17,354 bases of DNA, from assembly GCF_900540665.1 (NCBI RefSeq), contig NZ_UQGV01000054.1, positions 1 through 17,354 of the forward strand, given 5' to 3'. Position 1 is the stretch's first letter; every line of letters starts with the position of its first letter. The stretch is from an uncultured Catenibacterium sp. GTDB taxonomy: Bacteria > Bacillota_I > Bacilli_A > Erysipelotrichales > Coprobacillaceae. The notes beneath the pieces are model-generated. The model did no database searches, was not told the DNA's origin, and was given only the letters and a program-made list of their open reading frames with translations. Below, one piece after another: positions 6,443 through 16,700 of this stretch. Both the position numbers and the translations under genes were made by a program.

Positions 6443-7927
6443 TTAGTACTCCTTGATCTTATCTGCAATAGTATCTAAAATGGCATCTCGATCAATAACA
6501 CCCTTATGAAGGATTTCGCGATCCTTAATACCCTTTAATGGATAAGAAATATCCATATCAGTTAAATCATGTAATTTTTCAATAGCTGTATAAACATCTA
6601 CTTCTTCACCTGTTAATGCCTGATAAACAGATTCAGGGAACTTATAAGGTGACGCAGTTGAAAGCAAGATTGTCTTAGTTGTATCACCAGTGTTCTTGAC
6701 ATATTCTTCATAAACACCATAACCAACCGCTGTATGTGTATCTAATAAATACTTGTTTTCATTCCAGCAGTCATGAACAACCTTAAGTACATCTTCTTCT
6801 CCAAGACATCCTGCCTTGAATTCTTTCTGAACTCTTGCGAGTGTTTCATCATCTACTTTATAAACACCTGTTTCTTTAAGTTCTTCCATATACTTATTTA
6901 CTTTTTCACTATCACCATTCACCATGAACCATACTAATCTTTCTAAGTTACTAGAAACTAAGATATCCATTGCAGGTGCATTCGTTTTATAGAATTCACG
7001 TCTTGCATCATAAGTACCAGTTGTAAAGAAATCAGTTAAGATATTATTCTTATTAGAAGCAACAATAAACTGGTTCACTGGTAAGCCCATATTCTTTGCA
7101 ATCCATCCCGCTAAGCAGTTACCAAAGTTACCTGAAGGTACTGTAAAGTTCACTGCTTCTCCTAACTTAATTTCATTTCTCTTTACAAGTGTTAAATAAG
7201 AATAGAAATAATAAACAATCTGTGGAATTAAACGTCCAATATTAATTGAATTAGCAGAAGATAAGAAAATATGATGTTCATCACAAAGTTCTTTTAATTC
7301 TTTTGAACCAAAAGCCTTCTTAACTGCAGACTGTGCATCATCAAAGTTTCCTCTAATACCAATGATTTCAACATTCTTACCTGTTGTTGTGACCATCTGC
7401 TGCTGCTGAATAGCAGATACACCATCAATTGGATAGAAAACTTTAATACAAGTTCCTTCAACATCCTTAAAGCCTTCTAATGCAGCTTTCCCAGTATCAC
7501 CACTTGTTGCTGCAAGAATCATCACTTCACGTTCTTCACCTTTCTTCTTTAAAGAAAGAGTCATCATTCTAGGAAGCATAGATAATGCCATATCCTTGAA
7601 TGCAGCTGTAGGCCCCTGATAGAGTTCTGCAACATATACATTTCCTGCTTTCTTTACAGGAACCACTTCATCACAGAATAAACCTTCACCATAAGCCTGT
7701 GTACAAGCTGTATGTAATGCTTCCTTTGCATCACTCGGTGCAAATGTACCAATAATCTCTGTTGCAAGATCAACATAGTTTAATGATAGAAGTTCTTCTA
7801 AGTTTTTCTTTTCAAAATCGAAGTCAGGTACAAGTAATCCCCCATCACTTGCGATCCCCTGAAGAATAGATGTATAAAAATCAATAGGTGTCTGATTGCC
7901 TCTTGTGCTCTTAAACAATTTTTCCAT
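6443..7927 (-). CDS. thrC: Threonine synthase
   Basis: A 494-aa PLP enzyme that converts O-phospho-L-homoserine to threonine and phosphate. The N-terminal STRGN...SDGGLLVP region (7-34) is characteristic of the long bacterial ThrC type. The PLP lysine is K111 in GPTAAFKDMAL. The cofactor phosphate loop is ATSGDTGKAAL (140-150), and SGNFGN follows in the second half. The residue before GPT is Gln (Q105, CAG) where the family commonly has His. It is the first gene of the thrCB unit. The ATG has AAGGAGA upstream, and a good sigma-A promoter gives a leader of only about 22 nt, too short for a T-box or attenuator. No homoserine dehydrogenase gene is in view. Confidence 0.96.
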   Translation of the reverse strand: MEKLFKSTRGNQTPIDFYTSILQGIASDGGLLVPDFDFEKKNLEELLSLNYVDLATEIIGTFAPSDAKEALHTACTQAYGEGLFCDEVVPVKKAGNVYVAELYQGPTAAFKDMALSMLPRMMTLSLKKKGEEREVMILAATSGDTGKAALEGFKDVEGTCIKVFYPIDGVSAIQQQQMVTTTGKNVEIIGIRGNFDDAQSAVKKAFGSKELKELCDEHHIFLSSANSINIGRLIPQIVYYFYSYLTLVKRNEIKLGEAVNFTVPSGNFGNCLAGWIAKNMGLPVNQFIVASNKNNILTDFFTTGTYDARREFYKTNAPAMDILVSSNLERLVWFMVNGDSEKVNKYMEELKETGVYKVDDETLARVQKEFKAGCLGEEDVLKVVHDCWNENKYLLDTHTAVGYGVYEEYVKNTGDTTKTILLSTASPYKFPESVYQALTGEEVDVYTAIEKLHDLTDMDISYPLKGIKDREILHKGVIDRDAILDTIADKIKEY

Positions 7928-7956
7928 TGTGCATCTCCTTATCTTGTATTTTCAAC

Positions 7957-7985
7957 ATTGTATTAAATAATCGGAAATAAGTCAA
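7957..7985 (-). promoter_or_regulatory. Promoter of thrCB
   Basis: On the minus strand TTGACT (7980-7985) and TACAAT (7957-7962) are separated by exactly 17 nt, each one mismatch from consensus. The predicted start near 7950 leaves about 22 nt of leader containing the AAGGAGA site. Confidence 0.8.
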
Positions 7986-8059
7986 TCAAGTTCGTTGTTT
8001 TTTCAATTTCCCTAAATTATTACATATTTTTAAATATTCAGAGAAATACTGTTTTCTTT

Positions 8060-8088
8060 CTTTCTTTTTTATTTTTTTCTTATATAAT
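8060..8088 (+). promoter_or_regulatory. Promoter of asnA
   Basis: A perfect TATAAT lies at 8083-8088. No good -35 is present at 17 nt; the region is a pyrimidine-rich tract of T and C from about 8051 to 8080. The predicted start near 8095 leaves a leader of about 15 nt, so RNA-based control is unlikely. The divergent intergenic region 7928-8109 also holds the thrCB promoter on the other strand. Confidence 0.6.
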
Positions 8089-8109
8089 CATGTATAAAGG
8101 AGTAAAGTT

Positions 8110-9126
8110 ATGAGCAAAGTATTTGTACCAGAGAATTATCACTCACAACTCAATCTGATTGAGACTGAAGTTGCGATTAAGATGATTAAAGACTATTTTG
8201 AAAGACGTTTATCAGAAGAATTAAGACTCACTCGAGTATCTGCACCATTATTCTTATTAAAAAACACAGGATTAAATGATGATTTAAATGGAACTGAAAG
8301 ACCAGTGGCCTTCAACAGCTATGAATTGAATAATGATGATGAAATTGAAATCATTCATTCACTTGCAAAATGGAAGCGTGATGCGCTTTATAGATATGGC
8401 TTTGAAGCACATACTGGACTATATACAGATATGAATGCAATTAGAAGAGATGAAATAATCGATAACCTTCATTCTATGTATGTAGACCAGTGGGACTGGG
8501 AATTAGTGATCAAACCTGAAGATCGTACAGTTGATTTCTTTAAACAGACTGTTAAGAAGATTTATAAAGCTTTATTAGATTTAGATTTCTTAATGATTCG
8601 TCATTATCCACAGCTAGATAAGGGATTGTTACCAGAAAAGATCTTCTTTATTACAACACAGGAATTAGAAGATGTTTATCCTGATTTAACACCAAAGGAA
8701 AGAGAAAGAGCCATCACTAAAGCAAAGAAAGCTGTCTGCTTAATGAAGATTGGGGATACCCTAAAATCTGGCATCAAACATGATGGTCGTGCACCAGACT
8801 ATGATGACTGGACACTTAATGGTGATATTCTTGTTTATCATCCTATTCTTGATGATGCATTTGAATTGTCTTCTATGGGTGTACGTGTTGATGCGAAAGC
8901 CTTAGAGGAACAGCTAAAGAAAGCCCATGCAGAGGAACGTACTGAACTTCCTTATCACCAGAATGTTTTAAATAACGTTTATCCATTAAGTATTGGTGGC
9001 GGTATCGGTCAGTCACGTTTATGTATGTTCTTCTTGAAGAAAGCCCATATTGGTGAAGTACAGGCTTCATTATGGGATGAAGATACAATGCGCATCTGCG
9101 AAGAAAATAAGATACATTTATTATAA
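8110..9126 (+). CDS. asnA: Aspartate-ammonia ligase (asparagine synthetase A)
   Basis: A 338-aa enzyme that makes asparagine from aspartate, ammonia and ATP. It belongs to the fold family of class II aminoacyl-tRNA synthetases and is full length for AsnA. Landmarks are the SMYVDQWDWE stretch (122-131), HDGRAPDYDDW (224-234), FELSSMGVRV (251-260) and the class II motif-3-like GGGIGQSR (296-303), which are typical of AsnA rather than of AsnRS or AspRS; there is no anticodon-binding domain. The start is set by AAAGGAG 7 nt upstream. It is transcribed alone, with its own -10 element and an immediate terminator. Glutamine codons here are mostly CAG despite the AT-rich background. Confidence 0.96.
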   Translation: MSKVFVPENYHSQLNLIETEVAIKMIKDYFERRLSEELRLTRVSAPLFLLKNTGLNDDLNGTERPVAFNSYELNNDDEIEIIHSLAKWKRDALYRYGFEAHTGLYTDMNAIRRDEIIDNLHSMYVDQWDWELVIKPEDRTVDFFKQTVKKIYKALLDLDFLMIRHYPQLDKGLLPEKIFFITTQELEDVYPDLTPKERERAITKAKKAVCLMKIGDTLKSGIKHDGRAPDYDDWTLNGDILVYHPILDDAFELSSMGVRVDAKALEEQLKKAHAEERTELPYHQNVLNNVYPLSIGGGIGQSRLCMFFLKKAHIGEVQASLWDEDTMRICEENKIHLL

Positions 9127-9150
9127 AGTTCACTTACGTGAACTTTTTTT
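9125..9150 (+). terminator. Intrinsic terminator of asnA
   Basis: AAAGTTCAC (9125-9133), loop TTAC, GTGAACTTT (9138-9146), then T to 9150. The 9-bp stem starts inside the stop codon of asnA. Confidence 0.9.
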
Positions 9151-9158
9151 GATATAAT
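9129..9158 (+). promoter_or_regulatory. Promoter of nadE overlapping the asnA terminator
   Basis: TGATATAAT (9150-9158) is an extended -10. A weak -35 TTCACT (9129-9134) lies 18 nt upstream, inside the terminator stem. The predicted start is near 9165, leaving a leader of under 20 nt. Confidence 0.6.
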
Positions 9159-9182
9159 GAGAGGGAAATTGGAGGAATGTTT

Positions 9183-11081
9183 ATGAAAGATGGTTTTATT
9201 AGAGTTGCAGCTGGTTCTTTTAAAGTCTCTATCGCAAATGTGAAAAAGAATGCGCAGGAGATTATCCGTTTATCAAAAGAAGCCAACGCAAATCATACAC
9301 AGGTTCTTGTATTAAATGAATTATGTTTAACTGGTTATACAATTGAAGATCTTTTCTTTCAGAAGAGAGTATTGAATGAATCAGAAACACAGCTTCAATA
9401 TATTTTAGATGAAACAAAAGATCTCAATACAGTGATTGTGATTGGTATGCCACTTATCATCCGTAATGATCTTTATAATTGCGCTCTTGTACTACATAGA
9501 GGAGATATTCTAGGTGCTGTACCTAAGACATATATTCCTAACTATCATGAATTCTATGAAGGCAGACATTTCAAGAGTGGTCGTGATCTCGATGAATATA
9601 TTACTTTATGTGATCAGGAAATTCACGTCACAACTGAACAGCTTTTTGAAGATGTAAATCATCCTTGGTTAAAGATCGGGGTAGAAATATGTGAAGATGT
9701 ATGGGCACCTCATACACCAAGTACGGATGCATGTTTAAATGGAGCAACACTGATTGTGAATCCTTCTGCTTCTAATAACTTAACAGGTAAGAGTGATTAT
9801 AGACGTAGCTTAATTAGTGCAACAAGTGCAAGACTTGTATGTGGCTATGTTTATAGTAATACGGGTGTGGGTGAATCAACAACTGATGTTGTATTCTCTA
9901 ATCATCACCTTATTTATGAAAATGGTACATTACTTAAAGAATCTACTCAGTATTCTACAGGTTTAATCTATGCAGATATGGATTTAGAAAAGATTCATAC
10001 AGAACGCATTGAAATGACAACATATGAAAGTGAAGATTATTTTGATACTGTACCATTTATGCTTGATGATGAAGAATTGGATTTAGATCGTTATTATGAT
10101 CCTCATCCATTTGTACCAAGTGATAAAGAGAAACGTGCAGCACGTTGTGAAGAAGTATTCAATATCCAGACTCATGGCTTAATGCAGAGATTAGAAGCCG
10201 CTCATATTAAGAAAGTCGTTGTTGGTATGTCTGGAGGACTTGATTCTACTCTTGCCTTACTTGTTATGCATAAGGCTTATAAGATGTTAGGTCGTCCTGT
10301 ATCAGATATTATTGCGGTCACAATGCCTTGTTTTGGTACAACAGATCGTACTTTAAATAACGCCTTAACACTTATGAAGGAACTAGAAGTCACTTCTATG
10401 ACAGTCAATATCAAAGATGCCGTTAACCAGCATTTCAAAGATATTAATCATGACCCTGAAGTCCATGATGTGACTTATGAAAACTGCCAGGCACGTGAAA
10501 GAACACAGGTTCTTATGGATATTGCGAATCAGGCAGGTGGCATTGTCGTAGGTACTGGAGACTTATCAGAAGTTGCACTTGGATGGTCTACTTATAATGG
10601 TGACCATATGAGTATGTATGGTGTAAATGTTTCTGTTCCTAAGACACTTGTAAGATATCTTGTAGATTATGTATCTACTCTATATAAAGGAGAGGTATTA
10701 GAAGCCACATTACAGGATATTCTTCATACACCAGTCTCACCTGAATTGCTTCCTGCAAAAGATGGTGAAATCACTCAGAAGACAGAAGATATTGTAGGAC
10801 CTTATGAATTACATGACTTCTTCCTTTATCATCATGCAAGATTCCATTATGAACCACAGAAACTATTACGTATTGCGATTCATACATATGGTGATAAATA
10901 CGATGAAGCAACAATTAAGAAATGGTTAACACTATTCTATAGACGTTTCTTTACTCAGCAGTTCAAGCGCAGCTGCATCCCAGATGGACCTAAAGTTGGT
11001 TCAGTGGCTTTATCTCCTCGTGGAGATTTACGTATGCCTAGTGATGCAGATGTATCTATGTGGCTTGATGAGTTACGTTAA
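9183..11081 (+). CDS. nadE: Glutamine-dependent NAD+ synthetase
   Basis: A 632-aa two-domain enzyme performing the last step of NAD synthesis: amidation of deamido-NAD using ammonia released from glutamine. The N-terminal nitrilase-type glutaminase domain shows the Glu-Lys-Cys triad as E46 (LNELCLTGY), K115 (PKTYIPNYHEFYE) and C170 (VEICEDVW). The C-terminal synthetase domain starts with the ATP pyrophosphatase loop SGGLDST (350-356) and includes GTGDLSEVALGW. I chose the second in-frame ATG at 9183 because GGAGG ends only 1 nt before the ATG at 9177 but 7 nt before this one. It is a single-gene unit with its own extended -10 promoter and terminator. The glutaminase domain means it does not need free ammonia, unlike the neighbouring AsnA. 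Confidence 0.95.
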   Translation: MKDGFIRVAAGSFKVSIANVKKNAQEIIRLSKEANANHTQVLVLNELCLTGYTIEDLFFQKRVLNESETQLQYILDETKDLNTVIVIGMPLIIRNDLYNCALVLHRGDILGAVPKTYIPNYHEFYEGRHFKSGRDLDEYITLCDQEIHVTTEQLFEDVNHPWLKIGVEICEDVWAPHTPSTDACLNGATLIVNPSASNNLTGKSDYRRSLISATSARLVCGYVYSNTGVGESTTDVVFSNHHLIYENGTLLKESTQYSTGLIYADMDLEKIHTERIEMTTYESEDYFDTVPFMLDDEELDLDRYYDPHPFVPSDKEKRAARCEEVFNIQTHGLMQRLEAAHIKKVVVGMSGGLDSTLALLVMHKAYKMLGRPVSDIIAVTMPCFGTTDRTLNNALTLMKELEVTSMTVNIKDAVNQHFKDINHDPEVHDVTYENCQARERTQVLMDIANQAGGIVVGTGDLSEVALGWSTYNGDHMSMYGVNVSVPKTLVRYLVDYVSTLYKGEVLEATLQDILHTPVSPELLPAKDGEITQKTEDIVGPYELHDFFLYHHARFHYEPQKLLRIAIHTYGDKYDEATIKKWLTLFYRRFFTQQFKRSCIPDGPKVGSVALSPRGDLRMPSDADVSMWLDELR

Positions 11082-11085
11082 GATG

Positions 11086-11116
11086 AAGCTTTCCACTTAT
11101 GTGGAAGGCTTTTTTT
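11086..11116 (+). terminator. Intrinsic terminator of nadE
   Basis: An 11-bp stem pairs AAGCTTTCCAC (11086-11096) with GTGGAAGGCTT (11101-11111) around a TTAT loop, with one G-U pair, followed by T to 11116. It begins 4 nt after the stop of nadE. Confidence 0.92.
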
Positions 11117-11175
11117 AATAACTCCACTATATAGGTGTTATAGACGCTGAACTTAATGCATGATTTTAGATGCAA

Positions 11176-11184
11176 TGATATAAT
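11176..11184 (+). promoter_or_regulatory. Extended -10 promoter of addBA
   Basis: TGATATAAT at 11176-11184 is a perfect extended -10. No convincing -35 is seen at 16-18 nt, which is tolerated with a TG extension. The predicted start near 11191 gives a leader of about 22 nt with AAGGAGA. Confidence 0.65.
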
Positions 11185-11212
11185 AGTACTAAAGTGCGAA
11201 AGGAGAATCACT

Positions 11213-13780
11213 ATGCAGATTATTAAAGGGATGCGCCTCAATAAAAAACTCAATGAACTTGCAGACACCCTGCAAGGACCTGCTTATATCATTACAGAGA
11301 ATACAGAATATGTAGAAGATCTATTCTTGAATAAGTATTCCTGCTTATTTGATATAGAGGTTCTTACATTGAAACAGTATGTTGATAAGATTTTGATTTC
11401 ACATAAACAGTTTGCCCGTCATATTTATTCACAGGCAGATCTTGTTTTTATAATGCGTCATATTCTTTCTTGTCATACATTTAATACAATACAGTTTAGT
11501 TCTAATTCTTATGAGATGATTCTTGAACTCATTTCTACACTTAAGAAGATTCATAGAAATAATATAACTCTCGAACAGTTTTTCGAAGATACTTTATTAA
11601 GTAAAAAATGTGAAGATCTATATACGATTAATTCACTTATTGCAGGAGGATACTGGACAATTGAAGAGATGGTGGAAGATTTAATAGACGATTCTTTAAA
11701 GACACCTCTTTATATTATGAGTGATGATTATCCTCATATTGCATCCAAAGAGTTATTTAATAAGATAGACAATTATGTTCCAGTCACATTATTAGAAATG
11801 ACAGAAACAGATGAAGTATTAAGTGAGTATGAAGATACTATTATTCATCACTTATTTGATAATATTGATGTACATGAAGTTGCGAAAGGACGTGTAATGA
11901 GTGGCGGGCATCCAATGCAGGAATGTATGAAGATTGCTTGTGACATTAAATCACGTATTGTGAATGAACAGCTGCAATATGAAGATTTTATGATCATCAC
12001 CAACCAGACAAGTTATTCAGATTATTTAACTATATGTTTTGATGAACTCAATATTCCTGCCACATTATCAAAAAATGAAACATGTCATTATAATAGTGAT
12101 TATCGTAAAATGTCTCGATCATTATCGAAATGTAAAGGACATACTTTTAAAGAAATTATTCAGTTCCTTCAGAAACAGGATATCAGTGCATCCATGATCA
12201 AGACTCTTGCTGCTTATCAATGTGATGATGAAATCAGTCCTGAAGAGTTTGATTTATTCCTCCAATGTATTATTCTAGGTAATAGAGTTACAAATAAGAC
12301 AGGTGTTATTGTGACTTCACTTGAAAAAGGACTTACTGCTTCACCTAAACATATTTACTTAACAGGAATCAATGAAACATTCTTACCTTTAGAAATCAGT
12401 GATAAAGGATTCTTAATGGAGGAAGACTATAAGCAGTTTAATCCTCATCCTCTATTATTAGATGAACAGCTGCAGGTACATTATAAGCGTATTATACAGG
12501 TTCTTTTAAATCCTTATTTATCTTATACATTCTCTTACAGCAAGAAGAATATGGCTGCCAATGAATTGATTCCTTCTATTCTTATGTCACGTATAGATGA
12601 TATCTTTAAGCTAGAACATATTAATCCTTCGCTTAATTTAATTAAGAATAACCTTTATTTAAATCAGTCACGTATTGATAATGACCCTATTAATCGTTTG
12701 ATTGACCATTATAAGATGACAAGTAACCAGCCTGAGTTCATTAAAGATACTCAAAAGTTAGGAAAAGGAGTAAGTGTGTCTCGTTTAGAGACATATAATA
12801 AATGTCCTTTCTCTTATTACATCAAATATGGATTAAAGATTAATGAAAAGAGAGAGGATACTTTACAGTCAAGTGAACTTGGTTCTTTATGTCATTATTT
12901 AATGGAGAAATGTTTGGATGATGTATCTCTTGTGGATGAAGAAGCGAAACATTATATAGAAGAGAATCTGAAAGAGAAATATGATGATCATCCAATGAAC
13001 CAATATTTTATTAATAATCTCATTGAAGATATGAAGATGACAATCAAGATTATTCAGAAGCAGTTAAAATATGGTAAATATGTACCTGTCGCAAAAGAAA
13101 AAGAAATATCTGGTGAAATTGGAGGCGTTCCTTTCTCAGGTATTATTGATAGAGTGGATGAATTCGAGAATATGGTACGTATTGTAGATTATAAGTCAAG
13201 TAAGAAGGAGATTGATTTCAATCTTGCGATACAGGGATTTAATATTCAGATGCTTGTTTATCTAGATATGTTATGTGAACAGGAGAATAAGGACCGTGCA
13301 GGTATGTTGTACTTCAATATGAAGAAACGTATGCTTGCACGTGAGGATGATTCATGGGGTACTAGTATTCAAAGGGAGATATTAAAAGAATATCGTATGG
13401 AAGGCTATATGGTGGATGATGGATCCACTAAATCTGTAAAGGCTCTTGGTGACTTCCCTGATCTTGTAACTCCTATCAGAGTTAAGAAATCTGGAGAATA
13501 CTATAATGGCGCAAAAGTCATTTCTCCTGATGACTTGGATTCAATTATGAAATATGTTGAAAACCATATTTCTGAACTATATAAAAAGATTCATGATGGT
13601 TTAATCCCTATCCACCCTACTTTAATGGAAGGTGCACAGCCATCTAACGACTTCAAGGTATATCCATGTAACTACTGCCCATATAAGTCAGTATGTTTAT
13701 TTGATGTATTTGAGAACGAAAATAGAATAATTGCGAAAGATATGTATAAGAAACTAAAAGGAGATGATGAGAATGCCTAA
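11213..13780 (+). CDS. addB: AddB/RexB subunit of the helicase-nuclease, short form
   Basis: An 855-aa AddB-type protein, partner of AddA in processing double-strand breaks for RecA loading. The C-terminal RecB-like nuclease is clear: H561 in GSLCHYLME, D646 in GIIDRVDEF, D659 and K661 in IVDYKSS, and Q679 near the helix NIQMLVY. Four cysteines match the AddB iron-sulfur cluster: C531 (YNKCPFSYY), then C819, C822 and C828 with C-x2-C-x5-C spacing. The N-terminal helicase-like half is shortened: no Walker A motif is seen, and the first cluster cysteine is at 531 instead of about 801 in Bacillus. The start at 11213 is set by AAGGAGA 7 nt upstream; an upstream in-frame ATG at 11156 lacks a site and precedes the promoter. 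Its end overlaps addA by 8 nt. Confidence 0.92.
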   Translation: MQIIKGMRLNKKLNELADTLQGPAYIITENTEYVEDLFLNKYSCLFDIEVLTLKQYVDKILISHKQFARHIYSQADLVFIMRHILSCHTFNTIQFSSNSYEMILELISTLKKIHRNNITLEQFFEDTLLSKKCEDLYTINSLIAGGYWTIEEMVEDLIDDSLKTPLYIMSDDYPHIASKELFNKIDNYVPVTLLEMTETDEVLSEYEDTIIHHLFDNIDVHEVAKGRVMSGGHPMQECMKIACDIKSRIVNEQLQYEDFMIITNQTSYSDYLTICFDELNIPATLSKNETCHYNSDYRKMSRSLSKCKGHTFKEIIQFLQKQDISASMIKTLAAYQCDDEISPEEFDLFLQCIILGNRVTNKTGVIVTSLEKGLTASPKHIYLTGINETFLPLEISDKGFLMEEDYKQFNPHPLLLDEQLQVHYKRIIQVLLNPYLSYTFSYSKKNMAANELIPSILMSRIDDIFKLEHINPSLNLIKNNLYLNQSRIDNDPINRLIDHYKMTSNQPEFIKDTQKLGKGVSVSRLETYNKCPFSYYIKYGLKINEKREDTLQSSELGSLCHYLMEKCLDDVSLVDEEAKHYIEENLKEKYDDHPMNQYFINNLIEDMKMTIKIIQKQLKYGKYVPVAKEKEISGEIGGVPFSGIIDRVDEFENMVRIVDYKSSKKEIDFNLAIQGFNIQMLVYLDMLCEQENKDRAGMLYFNMKKRMLAREDDSWGTSIQREILKEYRMEGYMVDDGSTKSVKALGDFPDLVTPIRVKKSGEYYNGAKVISPDDLDSIMKYVENHISELYKKIHDGLIPIHPTLMEGAQPSNDFKVYPCNYCPYKSVCLFDVFENENRIIAKDMYKKLKGDDENA

Positions 13781-16700
13781 ATACAATAAAGAACAGCAGG
13801 CTGCGATTGATTTAAGAGGAAAGACTATTCTTGTCAGTGCTCCTGCTGGTTCAGGAAAGACAAGAATTCTTGTAGCCCGTTTAATCAGTTTGATTGTGAA
13901 TGATCATTATTCAATGGATCAATTTCTAGTATTAACTTTTACTAAAGCCGCAGGCAATGAAATGAAACAAAGATTAAATGTGTCTTTACATGAAGAAGCC
14001 ATGGCTGATCATGATGAAGAAACATTAAGACACATTCAAGAACAGATTCAATTATTACCTCATGCCTATATCACAACATTTGATAGTTTCTGTAAGACTC
14101 TCTTGGAGAAATATGGTTATTTGATTGGTATCATGCCAGGATTTAAAGTCAATCCTTCACCTGATTTAATCAAAGATCAAGTATTAGATCAATGTTTAGA
14201 GAAGTGGGTCAAAGAACCACGTTTTCAGGATTATGCATCTCGTCATAATACAAAGAACGAGTTTAATGATTTAAAACAGACATTGATTGATTTTCAGAAT
14301 ATAACCAATTCTTTTGTGGACTTCCATCAGTTCCTTAATCAAGTCCATGAGAAATATTATAAATTTAAGTTTTTTGGAAAAAAACCGATTCTAGAAGGCA
14401 TGGCAAAATTGTATCAAGATTGCTGTCTTAAGAGTTTGAGTGCTTATAATATTCTCTATCGTTTCTGTGAAAAACATGATATTACTTATTTCTTTGAAGC
14501 AGATGAAAATGCGAAACATCCTGCACCTGCCACTGCATTATATGATTATTATTCTGATTTATACAAGGCATTAGATATGCCAATGTCTTATACTGTACTA
14601 GACGGGCGTGTATCACATAAAATAGAAATGTCATCTATCAAGTGGAATGAACTCGGTGTAGATGATTCTGTTAAGAAACAATATACAAAATTAAAGGCCG
14701 ATGTCACTGAACCTCTCAAAAAGTTAAAGAAGTATTTCTCTTTTACAGATAAATTCTCTGAGTATCTTACTTATTCTTATGTAGACATTTATTATTTACT
14801 TGGTAAAAATGGGCTGTTAGATCAGTTTAATCAGGCTTATAGCGAGGCAAAGAAGGCAAGAAATGAATTAGATTTCCATGATTTAGAAGAATATGCGACA
14901 AGACTTCTACAGCCTGATCTTCCTGTTGTAGAAAGATTGAATCATACATTAAAAGAAATCATGGTGGATGAATATCAGGACACCAACCAGATACAGGAGA
15001 ACCTTGTCTTAAAGATTGCGAACTATGATGAACAAATTCCAATGTTTATGGTCGGTGATATGAAGCAGTCTATTTATCGTTTTAGACAGGCCGATCCTTC
15101 AATCTTCCAGCACAAGTTTGATACATTTACTAAACTAGAAGAGATGACAGAATATGATACAAATATTCGTATTGATTTAAAGTTTAACTATCGTTCTGAA
15201 AAAGTTGTATTGGATAGTGTCAATTATATCTTTGATTGTATTATGGATACAGCTGTAGGTGGGTTAGAGTATATCCATGGTGATAATGCGATTTTAAGAT
15301 ATGATTATGAAGCAAAAGGTACAACACTTTCAGAATTAAAAAAGAATCATGATTTTGATACAGATGTACTTATTTCTCATTATGAGAAACAAGGAGATTA
15401 TACAAAATCTGAAGTAGAAGCACATATGGTTGCGCAGAAGATTATTCAGATGAGACAGGATACAGATTATAAGTATCATGATTTTGCGGTACTCATGCGT
15501 GCTACTACAGAATTTATTACTTATAAGAAGGTGTTTGAACGTTATCATATTCCTGTAAATATTACTTTATCCACTGGTTTATTTGAGTCTAATGAAGTCA
15601 TCAGTATCATGACATTATTAAAGGCTTTGGTTAATCCATATGATGATATTGCGATGTTATCTGTATTACATAATAACTTCTTATTCTCTCACTTTACTGA
15701 GAATGAGTTATTAGAAATCAGAGATGCGAATGATCCTCTCTATATCAACCTCACACATCATACAAATAAGAAGGTACTTCATTTCTTAGAGGTGTTCGAT
15801 GATTTAAGAAATACTGCCATGACATCTTCACCTTATGAGACATTAAAGAAGTGTTTAAAAGAAACAGGATACCAGGCTTTTGTATCCCAGCTAATGAATG
15901 GTGAACAACGTAGCGCAAACTTAGATATTCTATTAGAAACATTCCGTACAAATAAAGAATATCCTTATTTAAAGGATTACCTAGAATTATTAGATTCTTC
16001 TTCTAGCCAGGCCCCTGGCTTTATTGCGAGTGATGAGAATGATGCTGTAGAGTTTATGACTATTCATAAGTCTAAAGGGTTACAGTTCCCTGTTGTCTTT
16101 GTGAGTGCAATGCAGAAGAAGTTCAATTCATCAGATGAGAAAGCCGAAATTATTATTTCTCAGCATGATGGAGTGGCAGGCAGTGTTGCACGAAAAGAAA
16201 AGTCTCCTTTTGGAAAAATTCTATGTAAGTATGAGCATCCTTATTTAAAGATGTTGAAGATGTTCATTCGTCAAGAAACAGTGAATGAAGAAATGCGTAT
16301 TCTATATGTTGCCTTAACACGTGCAGAAAAGAAACTCATCTTAACTGGTACAATTAAGGATGAAGAAGAAATTATTTCTATTGCCCGTAAGGTTCAGGCT
16401 AATGATACAGATCCTACTCTAATTAGGGGACAGGGTGTTGTATATAACCTAGCCATGCGTTCTACCAATAATTATTTAGACTGGGTTCTTATGGCTTTGT
16501 TAAGACATAAGGATTTCCAGAAGGATATAAGACAAGCGATTCCTGAAATTATTCCGTATCTTTCTTTAGATCGTTCTTCTTTTGAGGAACTAGAGAATGA
16601 TGATACCTACTTAGCACGTTTCCATTGTGTCATCCAAGATAGCAGTGAAACAATAAACAGGATTCCTGCTTATGCGAAAATTAAGGCAACAAACCAATAT

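Noticed and set aside
8051..8082. CTTT-type pyrimidine tract as a possible functional repeat or triplex site
   Set aside because: Short and imperfect, interrupted by A, and simply part of the AT-rich asnA promoter region.
7928..8109. Replication origin or T-box leader at the divergence point
   Set aside because: No DnaA-box cluster is evident, and both predicted leaders are only about 15-22 nt, too short for a T-box.
8873..9133. 86-aa minus-strand reading frame opposite the end of asnA
   Set aside because: Antisense to highly conserved AsnA motifs, with no ribosome site and implausible composition.
11156..11212. Longer AddB starting at 11156
   Set aside because: This start lies upstream of the predicted transcription start and lacks a ribosome site; the ATG at 11213 has AAGGAGA at proper spacing.
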